Positions 28,270 to 38,367 of a stretch of DNA of 64,000 nucleotides are shown here, one piece after another. Made by a program: the position numbers and the translations under genes. The DNA is from Natrinema soli (GTDB lineage Archaea > Halobacteriota > Halobacteria > Halobacteriales > Natrialbaceae): contig NZ_JAQIVI010000413.1 in NCBI RefSeq assembly GCF_028618695.1, positions 11,443 to 75,442 of the forward strand, written 5' to 3'. Every line of letters starts with the position of its first letter. The first letter of the stretch is position 1. Under the pieces are notes generated by a model that saw nothing but the letters and a program-made list of their open reading frames with translations, made no database searches and had not been told where the DNA came from.

Positions 28270-29235
28270 CTACAACAGTTCTCGAAACCGGCGGAGTTGC
28301 GCGTGCTGATCCGTCGTCGCGAACCGCGTGACGAACGTCTCGACGCCCGCGGCGGCGTACCGTTCGAGATGCTCGGCGACGGCCGACGGCGGACCGAACG
28401 CGCCCCGGCGCTCGAGTTGCTCGTCGGACAGCTCTCCCCACTCGGGATAGTACGCCGCGATGAAGTCACGAGCCTGATCGAGCGCCGCCCGGCGCGTCTC
28501 GGCGATAACGACGTCCTGGTAGTACGCCGCATCGAACGGCGACGGGTCGCGACCGGCATCCGCGACGATCTCTCGAGCGTGGTCGATTCCGTCGGCGTAC
28601 ATCTCCGGTGACTTCGAGATCGGCAGCCAGCCGTCGCCGTGGTCCGCGATCCGCCGACGGATCTGTTTCGGATACCCGTCGCGCGGGTCGAACGTCGCCG
28701 ATGCGACGTAGATCGGAAGATCCCCCGTCGGCCGTAACCCGATATCAGCGTTCTCGAGCGTGACGAAGTCACCGTCGTACGTGGCTATCGCGCCGTCCCA
28801 CAGTCCGCGAATCACATCGAGGGTCTCGTCGAGTACGCGACCGCGTCGGTCGAACGGGACGTCGAGTTGTTCGTGTTCGGTCGCGACCGATTCACCGCTT
28901 CCGACGCCGACTCCGAGCGACAGACGGCCGCCCGAGAGCAAATCGACCGTCGCCGCCTGCTGGGCGACGGCGACCGGACGCCGGAGATGCGGGAGGTGAA
29001 TCGCAGTCCCCAGTTCGATCGCATCCGTCGCGGCCGCCACGGCCGCGAGCGTCGACAGCGGATCGAGGCGCGGTTTCGCGAGAACGCTGTCGCCGGCCCA
29101 GACCGATTCGAATCCCATTGACTCGGCCGCTCGAGCGAGCGTCGAACACGACTGCGTGCGTGCGAGCTGGTCCTGTGCCCCATCGGAGTCGAGTACGATG
29201 CCCCGCGTCGGAAGGACGTATCCATGATCCACCAT
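28270..29235 (-). CDS. LLM-class (F420-dependent) oxidoreductase
   Basis: 321 residues from ATG 29235 (MVDHGYVLPTRGI). Luciferase-like barrel with ESVWAGDSVLAKPRLDPLST and LGVGVGSGESVATEHEQL. It differs considerably from the LLM protein at 21460-22467, so they are unlikely to be recent duplicates. A GTG at 29250 is the only longer start. Substrate unknown. Confidence 0.88.
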   Translation of the reverse strand: MVDHGYVLPTRGIVLDSDGAQDQLARTQSCSTLARAAESMGFESVWAGDSVLAKPRLDPLSTLAAVAAATDAIELGTAIHLPHLRRPVAVAQQAATVDLLSGGRLSLGVGVGSGESVATEHEQLDVPFDRRGRVLDETLDVIRGLWDGAIATYDGDFVTLENADIGLRPTGDLPIYVASATFDPRDGYPKQIRRRIADHGDGWLPISKSPEMYADGIDHAREIVADAGRDPSPFDAAYYQDVVIAETRRAALDQARDFIAAYYPEWGELSDEQLERRGAFGPPSAVAEHLERYAAAGVETFVTRFATTDQHAQLRRFRELL

Positions 29236-29939
29236 ACAATCCGTTCTCACGAGTTCCTCCGTAACAGCTCCATCGGTCGAAGTCCTTCTCGACGGTGATT
29301 TTCAAAAGGCCCCGTTTTCGATCTCGTTCTGCACACAGGAACGGGATGATCCACTCGATAAATAGTCTCTATATCGCTCGATATTTTCCGAATAGAGCCA
29401 TAGATGTACAGAATATAGGGAAGAATGGAAATGGCTAGCTATTCAAAAGCATGTTGGTACCAATCACCAAGGAAAAGCTCGTTCGAGATTATCGAACGTG
29501 ATCATTGATGCACGAACGACACGAACGATCACTGCCTATTGCTTCTCGAGCTGTCAGTTGCGACGGCGATACTGTGACTGAATCCACGGTGCGGTCACGT
29601 GGCATTGACCCGCGACGATAGTCTGTTCGACGCATTCTTCGGACCGGAAAGACAACTGGGAAAGTAGCCGCACACCGAGTGTCGCCAGCACGGTGGAGAG
29701 ATCGGTAAGTTTCGTCCCGCGGAACGAACCGTGACGGCGCTCGCTATCGACGACGTGATTTACAACAGTACTACTGGAAAGCAAGTGCTGCGCGATCGGG
29801 ACGTGAGTCGCCAGAAGGGAAACGGTTTTCCCCGTGATACACTATGAACAATCTGAGATGACAAGTCAGGGTTCAGGCGGTCGTTGGCGGTATCTGGAGG
29901 CGAAACCAGAACGGGTGACGCTATCGAATCAGGGGTGGA
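29236..29939. other. Intergenic, about 700 bases, AT-richer, with one TGGTACCA site
   Basis: No convincing gene. Bases 29454-29467 read TTGGTACCAATCAC, a third occurrence of the TGGTACCA motif, although no TATA box with matching spacing was found. Bases 29914-29930 and 29949-29965 are a short near-duplication (gggtgacgc-x-atcga) that runs into the next gene start. Confidence 0.4.
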
Positions 29940-30593
29940 ATGGTGATGGGTGACGCCATCGAGAACGAACACCAGTGCACGTGCAAAATCGGTCGCGACA
30001 TCGATCGGTACGATCTCGACGGACTGAACGGAGAACTCCAGCACCGACGCGACGTCGCGGATGCGAGCCTTCGGACGCTCGCGGATTATATCAACGAGCG
30101 GATCCTCGAGACGGCGCTCGCCGAGGCAGAGACCGATCTGACGGACGTCGCGTACGGGGCAGTGAGCGCCGACGACGCCCTCTCAGCGGTGTATGAAACG
30201 CTGACGAGCGACACAGCGCCGGCCGATCGCGAAGCGCGGGTCCGGAAGCGCTTCGAACAGAACGGAATCGATCTCGAAGAGCTCGAGTCTGACTGGGTCA
30301 CGCATCCCACCGTCCGATCCCACCTCAACGATTGCCTAGAGATCGACACGGCCCGTCCGACGAAGATCACGGCCGAATCGGCGCGAAATACGATCGAATG
30401 GGCGCGAACGCGATGCACTCGAGTCGTCGAACAGACGATCTCGCGGCTCGTCAGCGCAGGGATCGTCTCGATTCGCGATACCGAAGTCGCCGTCACGATT
30501 CAGATAACGTGTTCCGACTGTGGTTCGACGTTCCGATTCGGAGAGTTACTCGAGCACGGATCGTGTCCTTGCTCCGCCGACGAAACGACCTGA
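29940..30593 (+). CDS. rdfA: Rod-determining factor RdfA family protein
   Basis: 217 residues (29946 is an alternative ATG). The family pattern is clear: CKIGRDIDRYDLDGLN, then ASLRTLADYINERILETAL, ARVRKRFEQNGIDLEELESD and VTHPTVRSHLNDCL, with a C-terminal CSDCGSTF and HGSCPC that could bind zinc. RdfA in Haloferax volcanii was identified as required for the rod cell form. In haloarchaea such genes commonly lie beside an archaea-specific SMC-like gene, as here (30885). The exact biochemical role is not established. Confidence 0.85.
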   Translation: MVMGDAIENEHQCTCKIGRDIDRYDLDGLNGELQHRRDVADASLRTLADYINERILETALAEAETDLTDVAYGAVSADDALSAVYETLTSDTAPADREARVRKRFEQNGIDLEELESDWVTHPTVRSHLNDCLEIDTARPTKITAESARNTIEWARTRCTRVVEQTISRLVSAGIVSIRDTEVAVTIQITCSDCGSTFRFGELLEHGSCPCSADETT

Positions 30594-30884
30594 TCGGATC
30601 ACCATAGCGCTTCCCCGTTCCCCGCCACGCTATCGCGACTTCCGTTTCCGGCATACGCGATGGATTTCGCGAGTGCGCACTGAGACCGCGTCACGAGTCG
30701 GCCGTCCCCGTGAGGCCGTGTTATCGATCGGTGGTGGGTGTAGAAACACGCACATTGATTTACAGTTCGATTCCCAGTCCGCCGGAACAGCCCCGTCAAC
30801 GAAAACCCGATTTCTGTTCAAAGATGTTTTCGTAACCACCCTCATGCGATGGATATAAATGTGCGAGCTGTGATAATACGAACA

Positions 30885-32828
30885 ATGGGACACTCGGATA
30901 GGACCGTACAGAACACGCATGTCGGGGAACCAGTCGAGTTAGCGGCCGAAAACATGGGCGGAATCGATTCGTGCGCTATCGAGTTCCAGAGCGGGGTCAA
31001 TCTTCTCACCGGACGGAACGCGACCAATCGAACGAGCCTGCTTCGAGCGGTTAGCGGCGTCCTTGGTGGAACAAGCGCCACGCTCAAGAGCGACGCAGAC
31101 GAGGGCCACGTGACGCTCACCATCGGCGATCGGGAGTACTCACGCCGGTACAACCGCACGGAAACCGGCGTCCAGGTGACGGGCGACCCGTACGAGGAGA
31201 ACAGTGAACTCATCGACCTCTTCATCTCCCTCCTCGAGAACAACCCGGCCCGTCTGGCGGTCGAACGCGGTGACGACCTCCGCGAGCTCATCATGCGACC
31301 GGTAGATACGACCGAGATCGAACAGCGGATCCAGCGCTTACAACGCGAGCGCGACGAAATCAGCGACACGGTGGATCGCGTCGAACGGCGCTCCAAAAAG
31401 CTACCGGCACTCGAGGAACAGCGGCAGACGCTGACGTCGGAACTCGAGTCGCTCGAGGAGGAAATCGAGTCGCTTCGGTCGGAGGTAACCCAGTACGAGG
31501 CCGACGCCGAAATGGCGGAAGAAGCCGAGGAGCTGGTCGACAGGCTCGATGAGCGGCGGAAAGAGCGAAGCGAACTCACGGACCAGATCGATCTCGTGAC
31601 GGCCGAAATCGAAGCCCTCCAGGAACGGCCCGAGGAACTCCGCGCTGAGCGCGACGAACTCCCCGAGTACTCTCAGGCCGATCTGGAAACCGTCCAAGAG
31701 GAACTCCAATCGGTCAGAACCCGGAAACGAGAGCTCGAAAATACGGCTGCGGATCTCTCCGCGATCGTCGAATTCAACGAGGACATTCTCTCCGACAGCC
31801 TCTCGAATCTGCCCGAGGAATCGACCAGCGACGATCCGGTCGCGGAACTCGCTCCCGAAGCGGACCAGGAGGTCACCTGCTGGACCTGCGGAAATCGGGC
31901 CGAACGCGGGGCGATAGCCGATCGTCTGGAGAACCTTCGGAACATCGTTACGGAAAAGCGAAACGAATCCACCGAACTCGAGTCTCGGATCACCGAACTA
32001 GAGCGCGAACAGGAGGAGATTCGAGCGGCAATCGAGGAACGAAACGAACTCGACCGGAAACTCGACGACATCGAACGGAAACTCGAGGCGAAAGAGAAGC
32101 GGAAGGAAGCCCTCGAGGAAGAGGCCGAGGAGGTACGCGAAACGATCACCGAACTCGAGACCAAAGTAGCGGACACCGAAGAGTTGCGCGACAGCGATCT
32201 GTTGGAGACGTACGAGCGAATAAGCGAATTACAGTACGAGCAGGGCCAGACCCAACAGGAGCTAGCGTCCGTCGAAGACGAAATCGAGGAGATCGAATCG
32301 TTGCCGGACAAACCGACGCTGCAAGAGCAACTCGACGAGATCCGCAAGGAACTCAACTACGAGCGCGGACGGGTGGCCGAACTCGAGTCCGAATCAGTCT
32401 CGAAGTTCAACGAGCACATGGACGAAGTGCTGGACATCCTCAACTACCGAAACATCTCCCGGGTCTGGATCGAGAGAAAAGAAGCGGAAAGCGGGAGTCA
32501 CGGGTCGAATGCGACGTTCGACCTTCACCTGGTCCGAGAGTCAGACACGGGATCCGTATACGAGGATACGGTAGCGAATCTGAGCGAAAGCGAACGCGAA
32601 GTAATCGGTCTGGTAGTCGCACTCGCCGGCTATCTCGTGCACGAAGTGTATCAGCAAGTGCCGTTCATGCTACTCGATTCGCTCGAGGCGATCGACTCGG
32701 AGCGTATCGCCGACCTCATCGATTACTTTTCGGAATACGCACCGTATCTCATCGTCGCACTGCTCCCCGAAGACGCATCCGAAATCACGGACAAGTATAC
32801 GCAGATTACGGCTGCGGAACTGAATTAA
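30885..32828 (+). CDS. Archaea-specific SMC-related ATPase (Sph-like)
   Basis: 647 residues. N-terminal ATPase half (GVNLLTGRNATNRTSLLRAV, 37-56) has a degenerate P-loop, GRNATNRTS in place of GxxGxGKS. A long acidic coiled coil (about 135-290 and 350-520) is split by CWTCGNRAERG near 331, a possible zinc-hook-like turn. The C-terminal half has FMLLDSLEAID near 594 as Walker B. ATG 30885 is favoured over 30849 because gatataaatg (30850-30859) is a TATA box at the right distance. It follows rdfA; a role in chromosome or cell-shape organisation is inferred. Confidence 0.87.
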   Translation: MGHSDRTVQNTHVGEPVELAAENMGGIDSCAIEFQSGVNLLTGRNATNRTSLLRAVSGVLGGTSATLKSDADEGHVTLTIGDREYSRRYNRTETGVQVTGDPYEENSELIDLFISLLENNPARLAVERGDDLRELIMRPVDTTEIEQRIQRLQRERDEISDTVDRVERRSKKLPALEEQRQTLTSELESLEEEIESLRSEVTQYEADAEMAEEAEELVDRLDERRKERSELTDQIDLVTAEIEALQERPEELRAERDELPEYSQADLETVQEELQSVRTRKRELENTAADLSAIVEFNEDILSDSLSNLPEESTSDDPVAELAPEADQEVTCWTCGNRAERGAIADRLENLRNIVTEKRNESTELESRITELEREQEEIRAAIEERNELDRKLDDIERKLEAKEKRKEALEEEAEEVRETITELETKVADTEELRDSDLLETYERISELQYEQGQTQQELASVEDEIEEIESLPDKPTLQEQLDEIRKELNYERGRVAELESESVSKFNEHMDEVLDILNYRNISRVWIERKEAESGSHGSNATFDLHLVRESDTGSVYEDTVANLSESEREVIGLVVALAGYLVHEVYQQVPFMLLDSLEAIDSERIADLIDYFSEYAPYLIVALLPEDASEITDKYTQITAAELN

Positions 32829-32988
32829 GCCGGTTACGGAATTCGTTTCGGAAAAAGCTACCGCTCCAGAGGCGGCGACGGCTCCCCGGACCGAGACGCA
32901 GTGTAGCGAACCGCTCTACGGAGCACCGTCTAACGTAGTGCTTTCGTTGGTCTATCCACTGACTGACTCGTGATGCTTCGAAGCGCCG

Positions 32989-34042
32989 TCTATAGTATAT
33001 TAGAAATAATTACTCGATCCTGAACTGAGGATTGAGTAAGAGCGATATCAGTCGCTGTTGGTAACTCGCCGAGGGTGTCGAAGAACCGATTGCTGGAGAC
33101 GTTTGCAGCCGTCGATAACACGCACCGACTGGAATCGATTCCGGCGAATACGCCGGTAACATGACGAAAGCAGGGTCGCCGCGGACCTCGCGGCCCGTGA
33201 CGACCGACGTCAGGACGGACGGTGCCCCCTCCAGAACTACGATCGAGTCATCTCTGAATTCTTTGTATGATGGGAAACTGAAATTTTCCAGGTGATCGCC
33301 GGTAACATAGCCTTCGGATCGAGAAAAAGCGATCACCGTCCTCGGTGATCGCGCCCGAGAGACATGTCCGGCCGATTGCCCGGGTAATTCGACAGACGGC
33401 CGCGAACCTGCGGAAACCACGTAGCATGTGGATCGATTTGGACGGATTTCTTGGTTCGGTCGAGAGAGACTACTGTAGCGTCCATTTCCCGCCGCTTTTT
33501 TCGGGTTCCTTGCGCAACGTTTCTTGCTCATCAGCATCAGATTCAGCGGCTGTCAGGCGTGATTTTTGATACCTCAATCCCGCTTCTTTAAGCAGCCGGC
33601 GACAACTCGGAATCGAGTATTCGACAGCATAGGTCTCGTCGAGAGATTGCTGGACGAGCGCCGGCGTCCACGCCGGCGCATCGAAACCAACGTCCTCGGG
33701 TGATTCGTGGACAGCTTCTTTGAATTCTTTTTGCTCTTTTTCTGAGAGTTTCCGCTTTCTCCCAGATCTATGAGCATCAGTTACTGCCTGTTCGAGCGAC
33801 TCGTCGGTGTCGAGTCGTTTGAGCCAGCTATAGATTGTCCGTCGTTGAACGTCATACCACTCGGCTAGCTCAGTCTGCGTGAGTCCATTTTGTACGCTAT
33901 CGCCGCTAAGAGCCGTTGTGTCGGCTTTTTATCTCCACGTTGTCGAGGGCATCTTACAATTCCTCGACAGAGATTTCGTCGAGATGTTCCACTGTGATCA
34001 ATACTAATTTCTGAGTAAAAAATTCTAACGGATACTATCGAC
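32989..34042. mobile_element. Decayed IS630-family insertion sequence with terminal inverted repeats
   Basis: The left end (about 32989-33007: gtctatagtat then ttagaa) and the right end (34022-34042, read on the minus strand: gtcgatagtat then ttagaat) are inverted copies with small differences. They enclose the transposase pseudogene at 32990-33992. The 12 bp immediate match gtc-x-atagtat is seen directly; family assignment comes from the transposase. Confidence 0.65.
32990..33992 (-). pseudogene. IS630-family transposase, multiply frameshifted
   Basis: Starting at GTG 33992 the reading gives VEHLDEISVEEL, an in-frame TAA, then after frame changes KKPTQRLLAAIAYK and NGLTQTELAEWYDVQRRTIY, the helix-turn-helix half. 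The DDE half follows as DATVVSLDRTKKSVQ, RPSVELPGQ, VVLEGAPS and LPAYSPESIPVGACYRRLQ, ending NRFFDTLGELPTATDIALTQ. At least three frameshifts and a stop are present, the second catalytic Asp is Glu and the last Glu has become Gly. It cannot encode an active enzyme. Confidence 0.88.
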
Positions 34043-34345
34043 ACTCCAACACCGAGATCTCCGAGATCCGTGAGGACGTTCGATTCCCACAGTACAGCGG
34101 CTGTGGTAACATTCAGGGACGATTCTAAGAGAGTTGGAATCGGGGCGAAGTTGACAACAGTCGCACCGGATAGGTTTACTGTCGCGTTTCCCACCACGCG
34201 ACATGGCCGATCCAATTGCACCCTTGACATTGTCCCAGCCTCACCCGGCTGCGGCCGTTGCCCCCGGCCCTCCGGGTCTTTCGAGGCTTTTCGAGAATAC
34301 CACCAAACTTCGAGTGACGGCTCTCCGATGTCTGTTGTATCGCGA

Positions 34346-34560
34346 GTAGAACCGTCTTCCCGGTAGATCGGTGCTCGAGAAACGCTGGCCGGAGGCCAGC
34401 GTTACATCCCCCTCCCCGTAGGTGATCTGTCTCAGGGATGGGTCCGAGACCGGTGCATGTGACAACTGGCTTCACGCCAATCCGATCTCGGCAGGCGAGG
34501 GACCGTCTGTCTCGAGTCGGGCGGATTCTGTCGGCAACGACTGAATCCTCTCCCCTCGCC
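34346..34560 (+). ncRNA. Duplicated structured element, copy 1 (candidate non-coding RNA)
   Basis: Homologous over about 200 bases to 48889-49115. Three conserved pairings are visible: a perfect 10-bp hairpin at 34381-34403 with a GGA loop; CATCCC (34405-34410) with GGGATG (34435-34440); and CCGAGA (34444-34449) with TCTCGG (34486-34491). No open frame is shared by the two copies. The strand is assigned only from the orientation of the homologous copies. It could be an RNA gene or a non-autonomous mobile element. Confidence 0.5.
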
Positions 34561-34669
34561 ACGTACACAATTCGAATATCACATAGTAAGCTCATTGCCT
34601 ACATAAGCAGGTAACACCGATTTTATTGGATACTGACAGCAGCGGCATTGGCGCGGCATCGTATATACG

Positions 34670-34745
34670 CCTCTGGCTCGGCGCTACTGGACCCGGACGC
34701 TCGTAGACGGGAATGAGAAGGGTGGTATGCCGGCAGGGCAGTATG
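34670..34745 (+). repeat. Second duplicated segment, homologous to 48760-48840
   Basis: Bases around 34683-34740 (GCTACTGGACCCGG ... GCCGGCAGGGCAG) match 48772-48835 with scattered changes. In the right-hand copy this segment lies before the structured element; here it lies after it, so the order is permuted or two tandem units have partly decayed. Confidence 0.5.
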
Positions 34746-34768
34746 CGTGTCTGGTGTAGGGATGATGT

Positions 34769-34980
34769 GGCAATCGATCTGTTGCCCTGCCGTACTCTGT
34801 CTATCGACTCGATACAGCAACAGCCCCGTACGATCCGAGCTATGGTCCGAACAAACGAGAGGTCTACGCGGTGCTCGAGGAACTGACGGCGAACGGCGCA
34901 GCCCTCCGCGGCTCTCTCGTCTCACCCCTTTATCGCCGACAACGACGGTTGACGGGGCCGTTTGTATGCTCGAGTGAGAG
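34769..34980 (+). other. Possible coding remnant, unrecognised
   Basis: One frame reads LPYSVYRLDTATAPYDPSYG then PNKREVYAVLEELTANGAAL, which has gene-like composition, but there is no good start and the remainder becomes arginine-rich before running into the RND gene region. Treated as a possible gene fragment of unknown family. Confidence 0.25.
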
Positions 34981-35175
34981 GGACGCAGGTGTTTCCCACG
35001 GGCTGGTCGATCTCTCACGACCGTTTGACAGTATCTTCGGGATCGAACGATCGGCGGTTCCCGGATCGAAGATCCTGATCTACGAAACACTCCGAGAGAC
35101 CCAGAAATGGTATCAGAGGATACCAACCAGCCATCCGCTATCGACCGAAGAATACCACCGGCGTCTGTGGTCCGT

Positions 35176-37941
35176 CTACGAGTCGTCTGAGTCGCTGGAA
35201 CGAGTGGGTTCCGTTCCGGACTCCTCGACCCGCCCGCCGTCGCTAGCTGCGGGTGCGGTCGAATCGCTACTCGGCGCCTGGAAGGAGACGTCGGGGCCGA
35301 GATATTTCGTCCAGACGACGAGCAGACTCGGGAGGACGAGCACGCTCGCGAGGAACGCGTAGATGATCGTCATCCCGGTAATGATCCCGAACTGCTGTAG
35401 CGGCGGGAGGATGGCGAACGCGAGGACACCGAAGCCGCCGACGGTCGTCGCGGCGCTGCCGAGCAGCGCGCCGCCCGTCCCGGTGACCGTCCGGGACATC
35501 GCTTCCCAGACCGATCCCGTCCGTTTCAGCTCCAGGCTGTACCGTTCGCTCATGTGAATGCTGTAGGCGACGCCGAGTCCGACAGTGAGGCTCGTGATCA
35601 TCCCCGTCATGACGTTGAACGGTATTTCGAGCAGGTACATCGTCCCGAGAATCCACGAGACGCTGAACACGACCGGAAGGAGCGTCACCGCACCGAGGGT
35701 CGCACTCCCCTCCCTGATCCGGTAGCTGACCATCAGGAAGGCGAAGACGGCCACGAGCGTGATCAGCAGGCTCTGGATGACCGTGTCCATCAGCTGCTTC
35801 TGCACGATATCGAACAGGATCGTCTGCCCGGTCGCGGTCGCCTCGAGCCCATTTCCGTCGATCCCGTCCGCGATGGATCGCATTTCGGTCGTGACGTCGC
35901 TCATGGCGGCCGTCCCGCTGGTCGAGATGACCATCCGAACGGCCTCGTAGTCGCCACCGGTGGACGAGTCGTCCACCGTGGATCGGGATCCGTCGGATCC
36001 CTCTCCGTCATCTGTCCGATGAATGACGGCGGCCGCTTCGTCGGGGGCGACCTCGAACAGTTCGTCGTACACCTGCTCGAGGTTCCGATCGGGCACTCTG
36101 TCGCCGTCCGTATCGGCCGCGGTGAACGTCGCGTTGAACGACTCGTTCTCGGCGGCGACCTGTCGCATCGTCCGGAGGGGACTCTGGACGTCGGCCTCGC
36201 CGCTCGAGAGGGTGACGGCAACGTCGCTGTCGGCGGTCTCGTTCTCGGCGTCCGAGACCCGCTGTAACGTCTCGGGATCAGTTACGTTGCCCTCGATGAG
36301 GATCTGCGCCTGGGAATCCTCCCGAACGAAGTTCTTGTTGACGAACTCGAGATTCTCTTTCATCGAGTAGTCGCCGGGCTTGAACGGCTCGGGGAGGTTT
36401 TCGGTCCACTCCGGCGGGTCCTCCGCGATGAAGTCCTCCTGATTGAAGCTGGTGTCGACTTGCGTCGCGCCGTACGCGCCGCCCGCGCTCATGAGGGCCG
36501 CGATCAGGATGATGATGATCGGTATCCGTCGCGCCGCCGTCGAGCCGATCGAGAGCGTTTGGCTGAATCGGCCACCGCCCGTTCCGAACGCGCGCTTTTT
36601 CCGATCGAACCCGCGATTCTCGAGGAACTCGTCGAGTTCGGCCTTGAGTGCCGGAACCAGGGTGCCGAACACGAGCAGGGCGACCGTGATGCCGACCGCG
36701 CTCACGACGCCGAAGTCCTGAATCGGCGGGACTGGGCTCGTGAGGTTCGAGAGGAATCCGATGGCCGTCGTCGCAGTCACCAACACGAGCGCGATGCCGA
36801 CGCCGGCCAGCGCCACGCGCATCGATCCTCGAGCGTCATCGTCGCCGTATGCACCACCGTGCTGGCGCTGCTCGCGGTGGCGCATGAATATGTGTATCGC
36901 GTAGTCGATAGAGAGCCCGATTAGCAGAACCGGGACCGCGATGAACATCTGGTTGAAGTCGATACCGGCCCACCCCATGAAGCCGAACGTCCAGACGAGG
37001 ACGGCGGCGATTCCGAACAGGCCGAGCAGGATATCCAACACATCGCGGTACGCGACGATCAGGGCGACGACGACGAACAACAGCGCGAGCGGACCGACGA
37101 TCGCGAGGCTATCGCCCATCGAGTTGTTGATCTCTTCGCCCATGATCCCGCCGCCGAAGACGATAACCTCCGATCCGCTCGCCTCGACGTTGTCGTTCGC
37201 GATGGACTGCATGGCCAACTGCGCGTCGACGAGCGCATCGGATGCCATTCCGCCCTGACCGCTATCGCCCTCGGACTGGTGCGTGACCAGCAGCATTGTC
37301 GCGTTCGCGCTCGTCGAACCCGCCTCGTAGTTCGTCGGCATGAACGCCAGCCCGCTCGTCTGGCCGGCGGAATCCTCGCTCAGTACGGCACCGAGTGCGC
37401 GTTCGTACTCCGTGGCGTTCATCGACTCGAGCGCGTCGATCTGGTCCTGCAGCGTGGGCGACGCGCGCGGGGCTTCCTGGGCCGCCTGCTGTTGACTGGT
37501 GCCGTTTTCCTGGGTCGCTTGCTGTTGACTCGAGCCGTTCTCCTGGGCCGCCTGTTGCCCCCCGGAGAGCGACGCGAGCGCGACGAGGTTCGCCGCGCCG
37601 ACCGTCGGCTGTTCGTCGACGAGCGTCCGATTGACCGTCTCGTTCTCTCGGAACGACTGTTGCAATCGGAGTTGTTCGACCATCGACTCCTGAGAGAGGA
37701 CGTTTTCGCCTCTGACGATCACTTGTGCCGACGTCGTATTTTCCTGCCCGGTCGTGAAGTTCTCCTCGACGTAGCTCAGTTTCTGCGCTTCCGTCGAATC
37801 GCTCTGGAACTGGTCGAGTGACGAGGACTGCTCGATCATACCGGCACCGGCGCCCATGACGACCGTGAGAACGAGCATGATGGCGATCACGGCCCGACTG
37901 TGAGCCATAATCGCCTCGGAGAAGCGGTCGACCCAACTCAT
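35176..37941 (-). CDS. RND superfamily exporter (MMPL-like)
   Basis: 921 residues with the double-module RND layout: one N-terminal helix, a large external domain (about 35-270), five helices, then the same again. LLIGLSIDYAIHIFMRHREQ and SLTVGLGVAYSIHMSERYSL are the paired conserved helix-4 segments. It is a cytoplasmic-membrane proton-driven exporter of lipids or hydrophobic compounds. The first external domain holds three 11-residue repeats (QQAAQENGSSQ, QQATQENGTSQ, QQAAQEAP). A TetR-type operator at 38223-38240 with a TATA-like element beside it lies upstream, so repression by the TetR at 38502 is likely. Confidence 0.92.
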   Translation of the reverse strand: MSWVDRFSEAIMAHSRAVIAIMLVLTVVMGAGAGMIEQSSSLDQFQSDSTEAQKLSYVEENFTTGQENTTSAQVIVRGENVLSQESMVEQLRLQQSFRENETVNRTLVDEQPTVGAANLVALASLSGGQQAAQENGSSQQQATQENGTSQQQAAQEAPRASPTLQDQIDALESMNATEYERALGAVLSEDSAGQTSGLAFMPTNYEAGSTSANATMLLVTHQSEGDSGQGGMASDALVDAQLAMQSIANDNVEASGSEVIVFGGGIMGEEINNSMGDSLAIVGPLALLFVVVALIVAYRDVLDILLGLFGIAAVLVWTFGFMGWAGIDFNQMFIAVPVLLIGLSIDYAIHIFMRHREQRQHGGAYGDDDARGSMRVALAGVGIALVLVTATTAIGFLSNLTSPVPPIQDFGVVSAVGITVALLVFGTLVPALKAELDEFLENRGFDRKKRAFGTGGGRFSQTLSIGSTAARRIPIIIILIAALMSAGGAYGATQVDTSFNQEDFIAEDPPEWTENLPEPFKPGDYSMKENLEFVNKNFVREDSQAQILIEGNVTDPETLQRVSDAENETADSDVAVTLSSGEADVQSPLRTMRQVAAENESFNATFTAADTDGDRVPDRNLEQVYDELFEVAPDEAAAVIHRTDDGEGSDGSRSTVDDSSTGGDYEAVRMVISTSGTAAMSDVTTEMRSIADGIDGNGLEATATGQTILFDIVQKQLMDTVIQSLLITLVAVFAFLMVSYRIREGSATLGAVTLLPVVFSVSWILGTMYLLEIPFNVMTGMITSLTVGLGVAYSIHMSERYSLELKRTGSVWEAMSRTVTGTGGALLGSAATTVGGFGVLAFAILPPLQQFGIITGMTIIYAFLASVLVLPSLLVVWTKYLGPDVSFQAPSSDSTAPAASDGGRVEESGTEPTRSSDSDDS

Positions 37942-38222
37942 GCGTCGAACCGTTCCCCGTGAGCCGCGTCCCCGGCCGTGTTATTCGAACGGAATGCGAG
38001 TCGTTCGCGGAGTTGATGTGCTAATACCGCGGACGATAGCCGTCTGGTCTGCACCGGGCTCATCGCCACCCACTCCGTCGAGAGTCGGATTCGGATCGAC
38101 GGTACTGGGGAGCGATTCGCGCTCGTCCCGACACGACTCCCTGCAATGGGCGCGAGGATCCCGTGGCGTCACACGCCAGGCACCTCGTTTCGGTCGCCCG
38201 TCTCGGTTCTTCGGTCATCTTG

Positions 38223-38240
38223 TGACTAACTATTCAGTCA
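38223..38240. promoter_or_regulatory. TetR-type operator O1 (RND side)
   Basis: TGACTAACTATTCAGTCA, 18 bases, same layout as the perfect palindrome O3 at 40704-40721. On the minus strand a TATA-like gttcataagg lies directly upstream (about 38244-38253), so the site would overlap the RND-exporter transcription start. Confidence 0.6.
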
Positions 38241-38318
38241 GCCCTTATGAACCTTCTCACTACAGGCCGCTGTACAACGGCTAACACGGGGGATGAGAGG
38301 CTCTCCCACGTCCGGAAC

Positions 38319-38343
38319 TGACCATTCAATCAATATTTATAGG
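38319..38343 (+). promoter_or_regulatory. TetR-type operator O2 and TATA box
   Basis: TGACCATTCAATCA (38319-38332) abuts atatttata (38333-38341), a TATA box about 31 bases before ATG 38368. It is the likely promoter of the leader ORF plus TetR gene, with the operator at the BRE position. Confidence 0.55.
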
Positions 38344-38367
38344 TGGCGATAGTATACCGTTTTCAGA

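Noticed and set aside
33865..34230. Minus-strand frame reading NATVNLSGATVVNFAPI, gene-like at first sight
   Set aside because: It overlaps the IS630 end and runs into the transposase in the wrong frame; no family, start or promoter. Could be a fragment but not supportable.
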